In this document: positions 1-7,203 of the stretch, in pieces
Numbering within the stretch: position 1 is the stretch's first letter
Layout of the letters: each line of letters begins with the position of its first letter
From: Bacilli bacterium
Lineage (GTDB): Bacteria; Bacillota_I; Bacilli_A; RF39; UBA660
Assembly: GCA_017622175.1 (NCBI GenBank)
Contig: JAGARQ010000048.1
Span: forward strand, 1-42,831
Reading direction: 5' to 3'
Length of the DNA stretch: 42,831 nucleotides
Notes under the pieces: generated by a model
What the model saw: only the letters and a program-made list of their open reading frames with translations
What the model was told of the DNA's origin: nothing
Databases searched by the model: none
Program-made: the position numbers and the translations under genes

Positions 1-1
1 A

Positions 2-787
2 GTTATTTCTATGGAAAAATTACTTAGTAAAGAAGGTGGCTTTTATGAAGCATTAAAAGCACACCAAGATGATGATTTCATATTAAGTGATGTTGTTGAT
101 ATAAGAGAAGATAAACATGGAATGAGAGAGTTTAGAGCATTTGTTGTAGATGGAAGACCAGTAAATATTTCTAGAGTTCATGATTATTTAGTGGGAATTG
201 TTAATCCTGACTTTGAATATAAAGTTATTGAAGTAATGGATTCTGTTAAAGATACAGATTTTCCAAGATGCTTAGTAATTGATATGTTTGAATATTACGA
301 TGAAGATGGTAAGGTACAAATTGATGTATTAGAATGTAATCCATTTATAGCATCAGGTACATATTTATATAATAGTGTTTTTGCTCGAAAAGGATATTTA
401 AATCATATTCCAATGGATGGTTCTATGGATCCATATAAAACTATTCCAGATGAGAAATTGAAATATGGTCCAGTAGAAATGTATTCTAAAGATTCAACAA
501 TTAAGGGTAGACCATCTATTTGTTATGAACTACCTGGTGGATTTGCGGCTGATATAATTTCTTATTCAATGTTTGGTAAACCATCTAATGGAATGTTCTT
601 ACATTTTGAAACTAGTCATAATATTAATCCTTTAAATATTGGTCCAATTGATTTATCAACTATTACATGTGATGATGAATTGGATAGTGATGGTTCAAGG
701 GATATGGATGAAGAAGCAAAGGCGTTAATTAAAAGAATTAGTGAAGCTAGAAGAGTAAAAACTGAAAGTGATGCTGAAGAAGAATAA
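2..787 (+). CDS. ATP-grasp-like protein, 5' end outside the window
   Basis: The reading frame is open from base 2, so the ATG at 11 is probably internal and the gene is cut by the window edge. An early segment reads REFRAFVVDG, followed by a Val-Ile-Asp strand (LVIDMF) and then VLECNPFIASGTYLYN. This order (Glu/Arg strand, acidic strand, E-x-N-P followed by SG-Y) resembles the C-terminal half of R2K-clade ATP-grasp enzymes, where the Glu and Asn bind Mg-ATP. The end is acidic and low in complexity. ATP-grasp enzymes join a carboxylate to an amine using ATP; the substrate here is unknown. A terminator-ended RNA gene separates it from the peptide export locus, so it need not belong to it. Family assignment is by eye. 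Confidence 0.55.
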   Translation, partial: VISMEKLLSKEGGFYEALKAHQDDDFILSDVVDIREDKHGMREFRAFVVDGRPVNISRVHDYLVGIVNPDFEYKVIEVMDSVKDTDFPRCLVIDMFEYYDEDGKVQIDVLECNPFIASGTYLYNSVFARKGYLNHIPMDGSMDPYKTIPDEKLKYGPVEMYSKDSTIKGRPSICYELPGGFAADIISYSMFGKPSNGMFLHFETSHNINPLNIGPIDLSTITCDDELDSDGSRDMDEEAKALIKRISEARRVKTESDAEEE

Positions 788-845
788 TTTATATACATAT
801 ATTTAATGTAAAATGATGAAATTTGTAAAAAATTGTCTAAATATG

Positions 846-874
846 TTGTTTATTTTAAAAAAATATGTTACTAT
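846..874 (+). promoter_or_regulatory. Promoter of the small RNA at 881
   Basis: TTGTTT (846-851), a 17-base spacer and TACTAT (869-874) form a near-consensus housekeeping promoter. The predicted start, about 7 bases later, falls exactly at the first base of the RNA's closing stem. Confidence 0.6.
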
Positions 875-880
875 TTATTT

Positions 881-988
881 AGAGGTTGGCTCTAGTACCA
901 AGAATGTTATTTTTCTGTAGGTCCTAGACATACTCACGCGCATGACCAACCTCTAAAAAAGAGAGAAACGAAAGTTTCTCTTTTTTTT
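881..988 (+). ncRNA. Unassigned structured small RNA with its own terminator
   Basis: The element opens with AGAGGTTGG (881-889) and closes with its perfect complement CCAACCTCT (946-954), enclosing about 56 bases. Inside, TCTAGTACC (891-899) pairs with GGTCCTAGA (920-928) with one mismatch. The interior includes an unusually GC-rich patch, CACGCGC, for this genome. A Rho-independent terminator follows at once (GAGAAAC/GTTTCTC, then eight T). Promoter at one end and terminator at the other suggest a free transcript of about 108 bases. It lacks the T-loop of a tRNA and the GAAGCAGC signature of SRP RNA, and I could not match it to a riboswitch I know. A leader of the transporter gene at 1055 is the alternative. 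Confidence 0.55.
962..988 (+). terminator. Rho-independent terminator of the small RNA
   Basis: Stem GAGAAAC, loop GAAA, stem GTTTCTC, then a run of T. Confidence 0.8.
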
Positions 989-1054
989 GTTTTTGTGATA
1001 GAAAAATAAAAGTTTTATCGAATAATACTATAGGAGGTAGTAAGATAAGACTTT

Positions 1055-3133
1055 ATGAAAATAGTATTACAAGATGGATTTAAAGATTGTGGTGTTTGTT
1101 CACTATTAAGTATTATTAGATTTTATGGAGGAGAAGTATCTAAAGAATATTTAAGAGAAATAACAAACACCACTAAGAATGGTGTAAGTGCTTTTAATTT
1201 AATTGAAGGAGCAAGAAAATTAGGATTTGATGCTTACGGTGTGTGTGGTGACATGACAAATCTAAAAAATAATAACTTACCTTGCATCGCACATTTACTT
1301 GTTAGTAAAGAATATAAACATTTTGTTGTAATATATAAAATTGATGAAGAAAGTAAAAAACTTATGGTAATGGATCCAGCCAAAGGAAAAAGAATTATGT
1401 CTTTTTCAGAGTTTAAGTTACATTCTACTAATAATTTTATATTACTTAAACCAATTAAAGGTATTCCATCTTTTAATAATAAAAGAATGGTTTTAAAAAC
1501 CATTAGAAATATTTTTTATGAGAATAAAAAAATATTTCTTATATTGTTATTTTTAATATTAGTTTATTTTTTATTAAATATTTTAGTTTCATTTAGTTTT
1601 AAATATCTTCTTAAGTTTTCTATTGAATATAATGTTTCTACTAATATTGAAATAATATCTTTTGTTATTTTTAATTTATATATATTAAAAAGTTTTTCAG
1701 AATTTTTAAAGAACTTTTTCGTATTAAAAGTTAGTAGTATTATTGATGAAAAAATAACAATAAAAACTTTTAAACAAATCTTACTACTTCCATATTTATA
1801 TTATAAAAATAGAACTACTGGTGAAGTGATTACTAGACTTAAAGATTTAACTATTGTTAAGAATTATTTAATTAATTTATTTTCTACAATTATTATTGAT
1901 GGAATAAGTGTAATTTTATTTTTAGTTATTTTATTTAGTTTTAGTAAAACAATTACAATAATTATATTAGTATTGGTTTTGTTAATTTTGATTGTTAGTT
2001 TTATTAGAAATATTAAACAAAGAAAATTGTATTTAAAAGTATCTAAAGGAGAAGAGAAAGTTAATTCTTATTTATATGAAGCATTAAGTAATGTTGATAC
2101 AATAAAAGGTGGACATATTGAAAAGAGACTTTCCGATAAGTTTTTAATTATTTATAAAGATTTATTAGAAAAAAATTATATATATTTAGTATTTGAAAAT
2201 ATTAGTAAGTTTATTAAAGATAATATAATGGGACTTTTAAATTTAGTTGTTTATTGTCTTGGATGCATTTTAATATTAAAAGATAAAATAAGTATTGGAG
2301 ATATTATGTTATATCAGTCGTTTTTGATGTATTTTATTAATGGCCTTTCTGGAATATTAAGATTAATTGAAGAATACCATAATTATAAAATTTCATTAGA
2401 TAGAGTAGAAGATTTATATACGTTAACTAGTGAAAAGTTTAATGGTTCTTATTACTATTATGGGTATTTATTAGATGGAGATATTAAATTTAATAATTTA
2501 TCTTATAAGTATGGAAATAAGCTTATTTTAAATTCTATTAATTTAGTTATTAAAAGAGGTGAGAAGATTTTATTAACTGGAGAAAGTGGAAGTGGGAAAA
2601 GTAGTTTAGTTAAGATATTAATGAGATATTTAGAAGTTCCTTATGGAATGTGTTCTATTAGTGATATTGATATTAATCATTATCATTTAGATAATATTAG
2701 AAAAAATATTTCATATGTATCAAGTAATGAATTTTTATTTACAGATAGTTTATATAATAATTTAACTTTGGAAAAAGATGTATTAGACGATGAATTAAAT
2801 GAAGTTTGTAAAATTACAAAAGTTAATGAAATTTTACAAAAAAGGGATTCTAATTATAAAATGATGGTTGAAGAAAATGGATTTAATTTTAGTAATGGTG
2901 AACGACAAAGAATTATTCTTTGTAGATATTTGCTTAGAAAAAGTAATATTTATATTTTTGATGAAGCGTTTGGTCAGATTGATATAGATAAAGAAAGAGA
3001 AATACTAAAAAATGTTTTTTTATATTTAAAAGATAAGACTGTTATTGTGATAAGTCATAGGGTAAATAATAAAGATTTATTTGATAGATGGATTAGTTTA
3101 AAAGATGGGAAAATTTATGAAGAAAAACTATGA
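1055..3133 (+). CDS. Peptidase-containing ABC transporter for double-glycine peptides
   Basis: This PCAT-type exporter cleaves the leader of double-glycine peptides and pumps the core out. Residues 1-135 are a C39 cysteine peptidase with oxyanion Gln6, catalytic Cys12 (QDGFKDCGVC), His89 (KHFVVIY) and Asp107 (MVMDP). Residues 155-430 hold about six membrane segments. Residues 475-692 are the ATPase: Walker A GESGSGKS at 509, signature FSNGERQR at 612 instead of LSGGQ, Walker B YIFDE at 633, and H-loop His668. The usual Q-loop glutamine appears to be Ser (YVSS, 554-557). Length (692 aa) is typical. An AGGAGGT at 1032 lies about 16 bases before the ATG, too far for a normal site, yet an in-frame TAA at 1046 rules out an earlier start. 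It overlaps the next gene and heads the peptide operon. Confidence 0.93.
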   Translation: MKIVLQDGFKDCGVCSLLSIIRFYGGEVSKEYLREITNTTKNGVSAFNLIEGARKLGFDAYGVCGDMTNLKNNNLPCIAHLLVSKEYKHFVVIYKIDEESKKLMVMDPAKGKRIMSFSEFKLHSTNNFILLKPIKGIPSFNNKRMVLKTIRNIFYENKKIFLILLFLILVYFLLNILVSFSFKYLLKFSIEYNVSTNIEIISFVIFNLYILKSFSEFLKNFFVLKVSSIIDEKITIKTFKQILLLPYLYYKNRTTGEVITRLKDLTIVKNYLINLFSTIIIDGISVILFLVILFSFSKTITIIILVLVLLILIVSFIRNIKQRKLYLKVSKGEEKVNSYLYEALSNVDTIKGGHIEKRLSDKFLIIYKDLLEKNYIYLVFENISKFIKDNIMGLLNLVVYCLGCILILKDKISIGDIMLYQSFLMYFINGLSGILRLIEEYHNYKISLDRVEDLYTLTSEKFNGSYYYYGYLLDGDIKFNNLSYKYGNKLILNSINLVIKRGEKILLTGESGSGKSSLVKILMRYLEVPYGMCSISDIDINHYHLDNIRKNISYVSSNEFLFTDSLYNNLTLEKDVLDDELNEVCKITKVNEILQKRDSNYKMMVEENGFNFSNGERQRIILCRYLLRKSNIYIFDEAFGQIDIDKEREILKNVFLYLKDKTVIVISHRVNNKDLFDRWISLKDGKIYEEKL

Positions 3134-3524
3134 TAATTTTAATAAGTGTTTTATTTTATTATTTATTTTTTTGATTTATTTTTCCTTTTTATTTATATTT
3201 TTGTTTAATAAAAAACTAATTATTTTTAAAGTATTTAATGGAGTTGTTTTTGATAATAATAATGTTTTATTAGTACTTAATGATGATGAGTTAAAAATAT
3301 TTAATAAGAATAAAAAGTTATATATAAATAATAAGAGTTATGTGTTTAATATTTCGAAGATTGATAATGATGTATTAGAAAGGAATGGTGATAAATATAA
3401 TAATGTATTTATTGAAGTTAATTTACCTAATATGTATAAAGTAGGAGATGTATTAAGTCTTACTATTATGAATGATAGAAAATGTCTTTTTAAAATATTT
3501 AATGTAATATGGGATGGTGATTAA
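3117..3524 (+). CDS. Membrane-anchored transport accessory protein, HlyD-like
   Basis: A short protein (135 aa from ATG 3117; ATG 3105 is an alternative giving 139 aa). One very hydrophobic segment near residues 10-30 is followed by a small beta-rich outside domain. Its tail (EVNLPNMYKVGDVLSLTIMN) resembles the end of membrane fusion proteins of the HlyD/ComB type, but the protein is far shorter than the usual 450 aa and lacks the long coiled coil. It starts inside the transporter gene and its end overlaps the first precursor peptide, so it is tightly coupled to both. I infer an adaptor that helps the ABC exporter. Immunity or an unrelated membrane role cannot be excluded. The HlyD link is weak and by eye. 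Confidence 0.55.
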   Translation: MKKNYDNFNKCFILLFIFLIYFSFLFIFLFNKKLIIFKVFNGVVFDNNNVLLVLNDDELKIFNKNKKLYINNKSYVFNISKIDNDVLERNGDKYNNVFIEVNLPNMYKVGDVLSLTIMNDRKCLFKIFNVIWDGD

Positions 3525-3669
3525 TATAAAAAAAATTAGTGATGAAAAGTTAGAAAAAATATCCGGTGGTGGAATTGAATGGTTAGGAATAGGTGTTGGT
3601 ATTGCGACATTAATAGTTTTTATTTCGGGTATTATTGAAGGTTATACAAACCCAGGGAGGTGTAATTGA
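3514..3669 (+). CDS. Double-glycine bacteriocin-like precursor peptide A
   Basis: A 51-aa ORF too short for ordinary ORF calling. The leader MVINIKKISDEKLEKISGG has the double-glycine pattern (Leu -7, Ile -4, Gly -2, Gly -1) that C39 peptidases recognise. The predicted core is 32 residues, starting GIEWLGIGVG, hydrophobic, with GxxxG at core 6-10 and 20-24, one Cys near the end (PGRCN), and no visible lanthionine pattern. The ATG at 3514 lies 10 bases inside the preceding gene, and the ribosome site is weak, so translation is probably coupled. The stop overlaps the start of peptide B (TGATG). GxxxG helices in paired short peptides are typical of class IIb two-peptide bacteriocins. A signalling peptide is the other option. 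Confidence 0.75.
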   Translation: MVINIKKISDEKLEKISGGGIEWLGIGVGIATLIVFISGIIEGYTNPGRCN

Positions 3670-3842
3670 TGGAGTGTATTGATGATATAAAGTTAGAGAA
3701 AATATCTGGTGGAGGCACCACAATAACTGGTACATTAATTAGTGCATTTGGTGAAGTTTTTAAAATCTTTTTTGAGGCTGGTCATTCAGTAGGTTCATCT
3801 ATTAGAAGAATGAGTAATAAAGAATTATGTCCAATAAAGTAA
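3669..3842 (+). CDS. Double-glycine bacteriocin-like precursor peptide B
   Basis: A 57-aa ORF with a very strong ribosome site, GGGAGGTG at 3655-3662, six bases before the ATG. The 15-residue leader MECIDDIKLEKISGG shares KLEKISGGG with peptide A, so both should be cut by the same C39 peptidase. The 42-residue core begins GTTITGTLIS, contains a GxxxG (GHSVG at core 23-27), an amphipathic hydrophobic first half and a cationic end (SIRRMSNKEL) with one Cys. Adjacent placement and the shared leader suggest the two peptides act as a pair. The 3' end overlaps another small ORF by 16 bases. Confidence 0.78.
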   Translation: MECIDDIKLEKISGGGTTITGTLISAFGEVFKIFFEAGHSVGSSIRRMSNKELCPIK

Positions 3843-3967
3843 AACACTTTTTAATTGGTTGTTTCTTCATTATTTTAGGGATTTGTAGTTGTCCAATACT
3901 TTGTCGTTTTTGGAGATGGATATTTTATTTAGGTTTACTTGTTGGAAAATATTTGCGTTTTTTGTAA
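3827..3967 (+). CDS. Small hydrophobic protein, candidate bacteriocin immunity protein
   Basis: A 46-aa ORF starting 16 bases before the stop of peptide B. It begins MSNKVKHFLIG and has two hydrophobic stretches (about residues 8-26 and 28-40) split by Arg/Trp (CRFWRW), with four Cys at 12, 20, 22 and 26 and a basic end. In class IIb loci a small membrane immunity gene usually follows the two structural genes, and this is the only ORF in that place. The ribosome site is poor (GAG about 12 bases upstream), so it would depend on coupling. No homology is recognised; it could be a chance ORF. Confidence 0.45.
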   Translation: MSNKVKHFLIGCFFIILGICSCPILCRFWRWIFYLGLLVGKYLRFL

Positions 3968-4006
3968 AAAAAGTAGTAATTTAGTAAAAAAAATATAAAA
4001 AAGTTG

Positions 4007-4035
4007 TTGAAAAATAAAGAATCATCTGATATAAT
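4007..4035 (+). promoter_or_regulatory. rpsU promoter
   Basis: TTGAAA (4007-4012), 17-base spacer, TATAAT (4030-4035). No terminator for the peptide operon is visible between 3968 and this promoter, so read-through into rpsU is possible. Confidence 0.8.
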
Positions 4036-4067
4036 TCTTTGTAGTTGAAGCGAAGGGAGGGAAAAAG

Positions 4068-4268
4068 ATGGCAACTAAAGTAACTGTTAGAGGTAATTTA
4101 GATCAAGCTCTAAGAAAGTTTAAACAAAAAGTAGCAAGAGACGGTGTCCCTTCAGAATTCAAAAAAAGAGAAGCTTACGATAAACCAGGAGTAAGAAGAA
4201 GACTTGCTAAAAAAGAAGGTATTAAAAATTCTCAAAAGAGAAATCGTGCAAACAATAGAGATTATTAA
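4068..4268 (+). CDS. rpsU: 30S ribosomal protein bS21
   Basis: A small basic protein of the 30S subunit that lies near the 3' end of 16S rRNA and helps mRNA recognition. The 66-aa sequence is full length for the family: an N-terminal strand with VTVRGNLDQALRKFKQK, the conserved EFKKREAYDKPGVRRR and a lysine/arginine-rich helix (KKEGIKNSQKRNRAN). AGGGAGG at 4054-4060 is the ribosome site. As in Bacillus it lies upstream of yqeY, but here one extra gene separates them. It has its own promoter, and its stop codon lies in the terminator stem, giving a single-gene unit. Confidence 0.95.
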   Translation: MATKVTVRGNLDQALRKFKQKVARDGVPSEFKKREAYDKPGVRRRLAKKEGIKNSQKRNRANNRDY

Positions 4269-4282
4269 TCTCTATTTTTTTT
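4256..4282 (+). terminator. rpsU terminator
   Basis: TAGAGATT/AATCTCTA stem with a 3-base loop that includes part of the stop codon region, then a T run. Confidence 0.85.
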
Positions 4283-4309
4283 GACTATATGTGAAGATTA
4301 TGATATGAT
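4281..4309 (+). promoter_or_regulatory. Promoter for the 311-aa gene at 4337
   Basis: TTGACT (4281-4286), 17-base spacer, TATGAT (4304-4309). The -35 begins in the T run of the rpsU terminator. Confidence 0.75.
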
Positions 4310-4336
4310 AACTTCACTCTTAAAGGGGGATATTTT

Positions 4337-5272
4337 ATGAGTATGCATGATGTTGTTAATGAAAGATTAAATTATAGTAAAGAGATGATTAAACAAATAA
4401 ATCATATTAATGGTACAAGTAGTGAGTTAAGTGATGTTTTGGAACTTGCTTTTGCAGGGATGCTTGCTCATTATGGACAAGAAGCATTAAATGAAATTTA
4501 TGTGGCTTTTTTAAAGACAAAGTTTGTTGTTTGTAATGAACCAATTGAAGAATTTTTAATGAAAAAATATAAGATTTCTAAAAATGCTGCTAGTGATGTT
4601 GTTAGTCATGCACCTGGAACTTTTTATGAGGTTACTGGGCATGAATATATTGATAAGAATCATAGGAGAAAATATAAGTTTGATAGATGTGTTTATGTAC
4701 AAAATGATGGAAGTGTTGATAAAGCAACATTACTTAGAAGTGTTATTCATCAAGTTAATCACGTGTTAAATTCAATTAATAATTCTGTTGTGAATGTTCA
4801 AGGAAGACTTGCTGCAAGAATGGGAATATCACTAGATGTTTTTGTATCTCGTGAAAATATTCATATTAAAGCAGAAGAAGCAATTAATGCTATGCAAAGT
4901 GATGAAATTATGAATGAAATATATGAGTTTTTATTAGTTGATATTGATAATGAGGATATTAAAAGAAATTTAGATGAAGTTTCAAGTTACCCTAAATATG
5001 AAGTTGTTGATGATTCTATAACAGAAATTTTAAGACCATTATATGAAGACGATTTCTTTAAAAATATTTTAGTTGATAGAAGAATTAGTGGAAGATTAAA
5101 TGGTATAAGAGCAGAATTTGAATCTTATACTGATATTGGTAGTTATGCTACATTTTTAACCGCATGTGGTGTTGTTGCAAGTACAAAAGATGAAGAAGAA
5201 AAAGCAAAATGTATGGAAACTGCGAAACAATTAGTTAAAAAATATTTAGATGTAACTGATGAAGATAACTAA
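4337..5272 (+). CDS. Uncharacterised protein with a degenerate HxxxH motif
   Basis: I do not recognise the family. The 311-aa product is soluble, with no signal peptide or membrane segment. A helix at residues 132-146 reads LLRSVIHQVNHVLNS: His138 and His142 have the spacing of the zinc-metallopeptidase HExxH helix, but the catalytic Glu is Gln139. Upstream is an Asp/Lys-rich beta stretch, as in neutral metallopeptidase folds; the C-terminal half is acidic and helical. It has its own promoter and a GGGGGA ribosome site, and sits between rpsU and yqeY, which are adjacent in Bacillus, so it looks inserted. An inactive peptidase-like scaffold is possible, but this rests on one motif. Confidence 0.6.
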   Translation: MSMHDVVNERLNYSKEMIKQINHINGTSSELSDVLELAFAGMLAHYGQEALNEIYVAFLKTKFVVCNEPIEEFLMKKYKISKNAASDVVSHAPGTFYEVTGHEYIDKNHRRKYKFDRCVYVQNDGSVDKATLLRSVIHQVNHVLNSINNSVVNVQGRLAARMGISLDVFVSRENIHIKAEEAINAMQSDEIMNEIYEFLLVDIDNEDIKRNLDEVSSYPKYEVVDDSITEILRPLYEDDFFKNILVDRRISGRLNGIRAEFESYTDIGSYATFLTACGVVASTKDEEEKAKCMETAKQLVKKYLDVTDEDN

Positions 5273-5301
5273 TTGAATAATGTGTAAATTTTTTATATAA
5301 T
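5273..5301 (+). promoter_or_regulatory. yqeY promoter
   Basis: TTGAAT (5273-5278), directly after the stop of the preceding gene, a 17-base spacer, then TATAAT (5296-5301). Confidence 0.75.
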
Positions 5302-5321
5302 ATGTACAAGGAGTGATAAAA

Positions 5322-5759
5322 ATGGTAGAAAAGTTAAAACAAGATATGGTAGAAGCCATGAAGAATAAAGAAAAAGAAAGATTAACAGTTATTAGAATGG
5401 TTAAAGCAGCAATGGATCAAGAACATATTGATCGTAAAAGAGAAATTAATGATGAATTATTAATAGATGTTGTTAATAAACAAATTAAAATGAGAAAAGA
5501 TTCAATTGCTGAATTTGATAAAGCAGGTAGAACAGATTTATCTGAAAAAACTCAAAGTGAAGTTGAGATATTAATGGCTTATTTACCAGAACAATTATCT
5601 TTAGAAGAAGTAGCAAAAATTATTGATGAAATATTTGAAGAAGTTAAACCAGAAGGTCAAAAAGATATGGGTAAAGTTATGAAAGAAGCAACTGCTAAAC
5701 TTAAAGGTAAAGCTGATATGAAAGAAGTAAGTAATATTATTAAAGAGAAGCTACAATAG
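5322..5759 (+). CDS. yqeY: GatB/YqeY domain protein
   Basis: A 145-aa stand-alone GatB/YqeY domain. The same helical fold ends the GatB subunit of the tRNA amidotransferase, where it contacts tRNA; the free protein's exact role is not settled. Diagnostic stretches are ERLTVIRMVKAAMDQ near the start, ISxF-like DSIAEFDKAGRTDL, YLPEQLS in the middle, and DMGKVMKEATAKLKGKAD near the end. The ATG at 5322 is chosen because AAGGAG at 5308-5313 is 8 bases upstream; the GTG at 5313 overlaps that site. The rpsU-yqeY association is conserved in Bacillus. Confidence 0.92.
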   Translation: MVEKLKQDMVEAMKNKEKERLTVIRMVKAAMDQEHIDRKREINDELLIDVVNKQIKMRKDSIAEFDKAGRTDLSEKTQSEVEILMAYLPEQLSLEEVAKIIDEIFEEVKPEGQKDMGKVMKEATAKLKGKADMKEVSNIIKEKLQ

Positions 5760-5770
5760 TTTCTTTTTTT
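5742..5770 (+). terminator. yqeY terminator
   Basis: AGAGAAGCT pairs with AGTTTCTT across a 5-base loop (one or two G-T pairs), then a T run; the stop codon is in the hairpin. Confidence 0.65.
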
Positions 5771-5815
5771 GTTTTGTTTTTATATTTTTTTCATATACTT
5801 TTATAGGTGATGGTA

Positions 5816-6055
5816 ATGCTTAGACGAGTATATGAATATGTAAAAGATGAAGAATTTAGATTTACTGTTTATAATGATAGAATTCATTTTATTAATTTTT
5901 TAAAGATTAATACTTTAAATAGTGATTATGTTTTGATTGAAAGTAATGATAGAAAGATTAGTATTAAAGGGAAAAATTTAATATTAAATAGACTATTAGA
6001 AAAAGAAGTGTTAATTATTGGAGATATTTATGGTATAGAGGTTATTTATGGATAA
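5816..6055 (+). CDS. yqfC: Sporulation protein YqfC family
   Basis: A 79-aa protein of the YqfC/YabP-like family, which works with YqfD in endospore formation in the mother cell. The sequence has the short strand-rich pattern of the family (FRFTVYNDRIHFINF, then SDYVLIESNDRKISIKGKNL). The ATG at 5816 is six bases after AGGTG (5805-5809); GTG 5807 and ATG 5810 overlap that site. The start of yqfD lies 8 bases inside its end. In Bacillus yqfC-yqfD lie in this same neighbourhood. A housekeeping promoter is not obvious upstream, which would fit a sporulation sigma factor. Confidence 0.82.
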   Translation: MLRRVYEYVKDEEFRFTVYNDRIHFINFLKINTLNSDYVLIESNDRKISIKGKNLILNRLLEKEVLIIGDIYGIEVIYG

Positions 6056-7202
6056 ATATAAATTATGTATTAAAGGAAAAAATCCCGATTATTTTTTAAG
6101 AAAAATAATTGATAAAAAAATTAATATATATGAGATTGAAAAAGGTTTTAAAAAATTATGTATTGTTGTTGACGATGATGGTTATAAAGTTATAAAGAAA
6201 ATTAAAACTAGTTATGATATTGAATTATTAAGTGTTAGTGGTTTTTTAAAAATAAAAGAGGTATTTCATAAATATTTCTTTTTTATATTATTTTTTGTAA
6301 TGGGTATTTTTCTTAATATATTTTTAAGTAATATTATATTTGATGTTGAAGTTGTACATTCTAATAAAGAAGTTAGAGAAATTATTTATAATGATTTAGA
6401 AAAGTTAGGTATTAGTAAATTTAAATTTAAAGTTAGTTTTTCTAAAAAAGAGAAGATTATTAAAGAAATTTTAAATAAAGAAAAAGAAGATATTGAGTGG
6501 TTAGAAATAGAGGAGATTGGTACTAAATATTTAGTTAAAGTTGAACAAAGAAAATTAAATGATAATAATGATATTTGTAATAATAGAGATATTGTAGCGA
6601 AGAAGAATGCTATTATTTTAGAAATATTTGCGGAAAGTGGAGAAGTTATAAAAAAGAAAAATGATTATGTATTAAAAGATGAGGTTATTATAAGTGGAGT
6701 TATTCATAATAAAGAAGATATTGTTTCTAATAAATGTAGCGTGGGTAAAGTATTTGGAGAAGTATGGTATAAAGTGGATGTTTCTTTACCCACAAAGTAT
6801 AGTGAAAGTAATAAAACTGGAAAAAGTAATTATAGATTTAGATATAAATTTTTAGATAAAGAATATTTGTTGTTTAATAAATTTGATAATTATAAAGAAG
6901 AAAATATTTTTGAATTTTCTAATAAATTATTACCTATTAGTTTTGGTTTTTCTAAATACTATGAAGTTATAAAAAAAGATATAATTTATACTATTGATAA
7001 TTGTGATGAAGAGGCTTTAAAAATAGCTTTAGAAAAGTTATTATTAAAACTTGGTAAAGAGGATGTAATACTTACTAAAAAAGTTTTGAAAAAAGAGGTA
7101 AAAAATAGTAAAATATTAGTAGAAGTATTTTTTAAAGTAAAAGAAGATATTACTTCTTATAGAGATATAGTAATAGATGAGGCAAAAGAGGAAGGTGATT
7201 AA
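6048..7202 (+). CDS. yqfD: Sporulation protein YqfD
   Basis: A 384-aa membrane protein close to the usual length of about 390. Residues 1-75 form a basic cytoplasmic part with repeated strands (IKGKNPDYFLRKIIDKKI...), residues 88-112 the transmembrane helix (KYFFFILFFVMGIFLNIFLS), and the rest an outside domain with WLEIEEIGTKYLVKVEQRKL, which is typical of YqfD, followed by VSGxVWY-like KVFGEVWYKVDVSLP. It is required for efficient sporulation in Bacillus; its molecular role is not settled. It overlaps yqfC by 8 bases. The usual next genes, phoH and pgpH, are missing here. Confidence 0.87.
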   Translation: MDKYKLCIKGKNPDYFLRKIIDKKINIYEIEKGFKKLCIVVDDDGYKVIKKIKTSYDIELLSVSGFLKIKEVFHKYFFFILFFVMGIFLNIFLSNIIFDVEVVHSNKEVREIIYNDLEKLGISKFKFKVSFSKKEKIIKEILNKEKEDIEWLEIEEIGTKYLVKVEQRKLNDNNDICNNRDIVAKKNAIILEIFAESGEVIKKKNDYVLKDEVIISGVIHNKEDIVSNKCSVGKVFGEVWYKVDVSLPTKYSESNKTGKSNYRFRYKFLDKEYLLFNKFDNYKEENIFEFSNKLLPISFGFSKYYEVIKKDIIYTIDNCDEEALKIALEKLLLKLGKEDVILTKKVLKKEVKNSKILVEVFFKVKEDITSYRDIVIDEAKEEGD

Positions 7203-7203
7203 T

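Noticed and set aside
881-954. The 74-base inverted-repeat element as a tRNA or SRP RNA
   Set aside because: No T-loop (GTTCRA), no anticodon arm in place and a 9-bp closing stem; no GAAGCAGC SRP signature.
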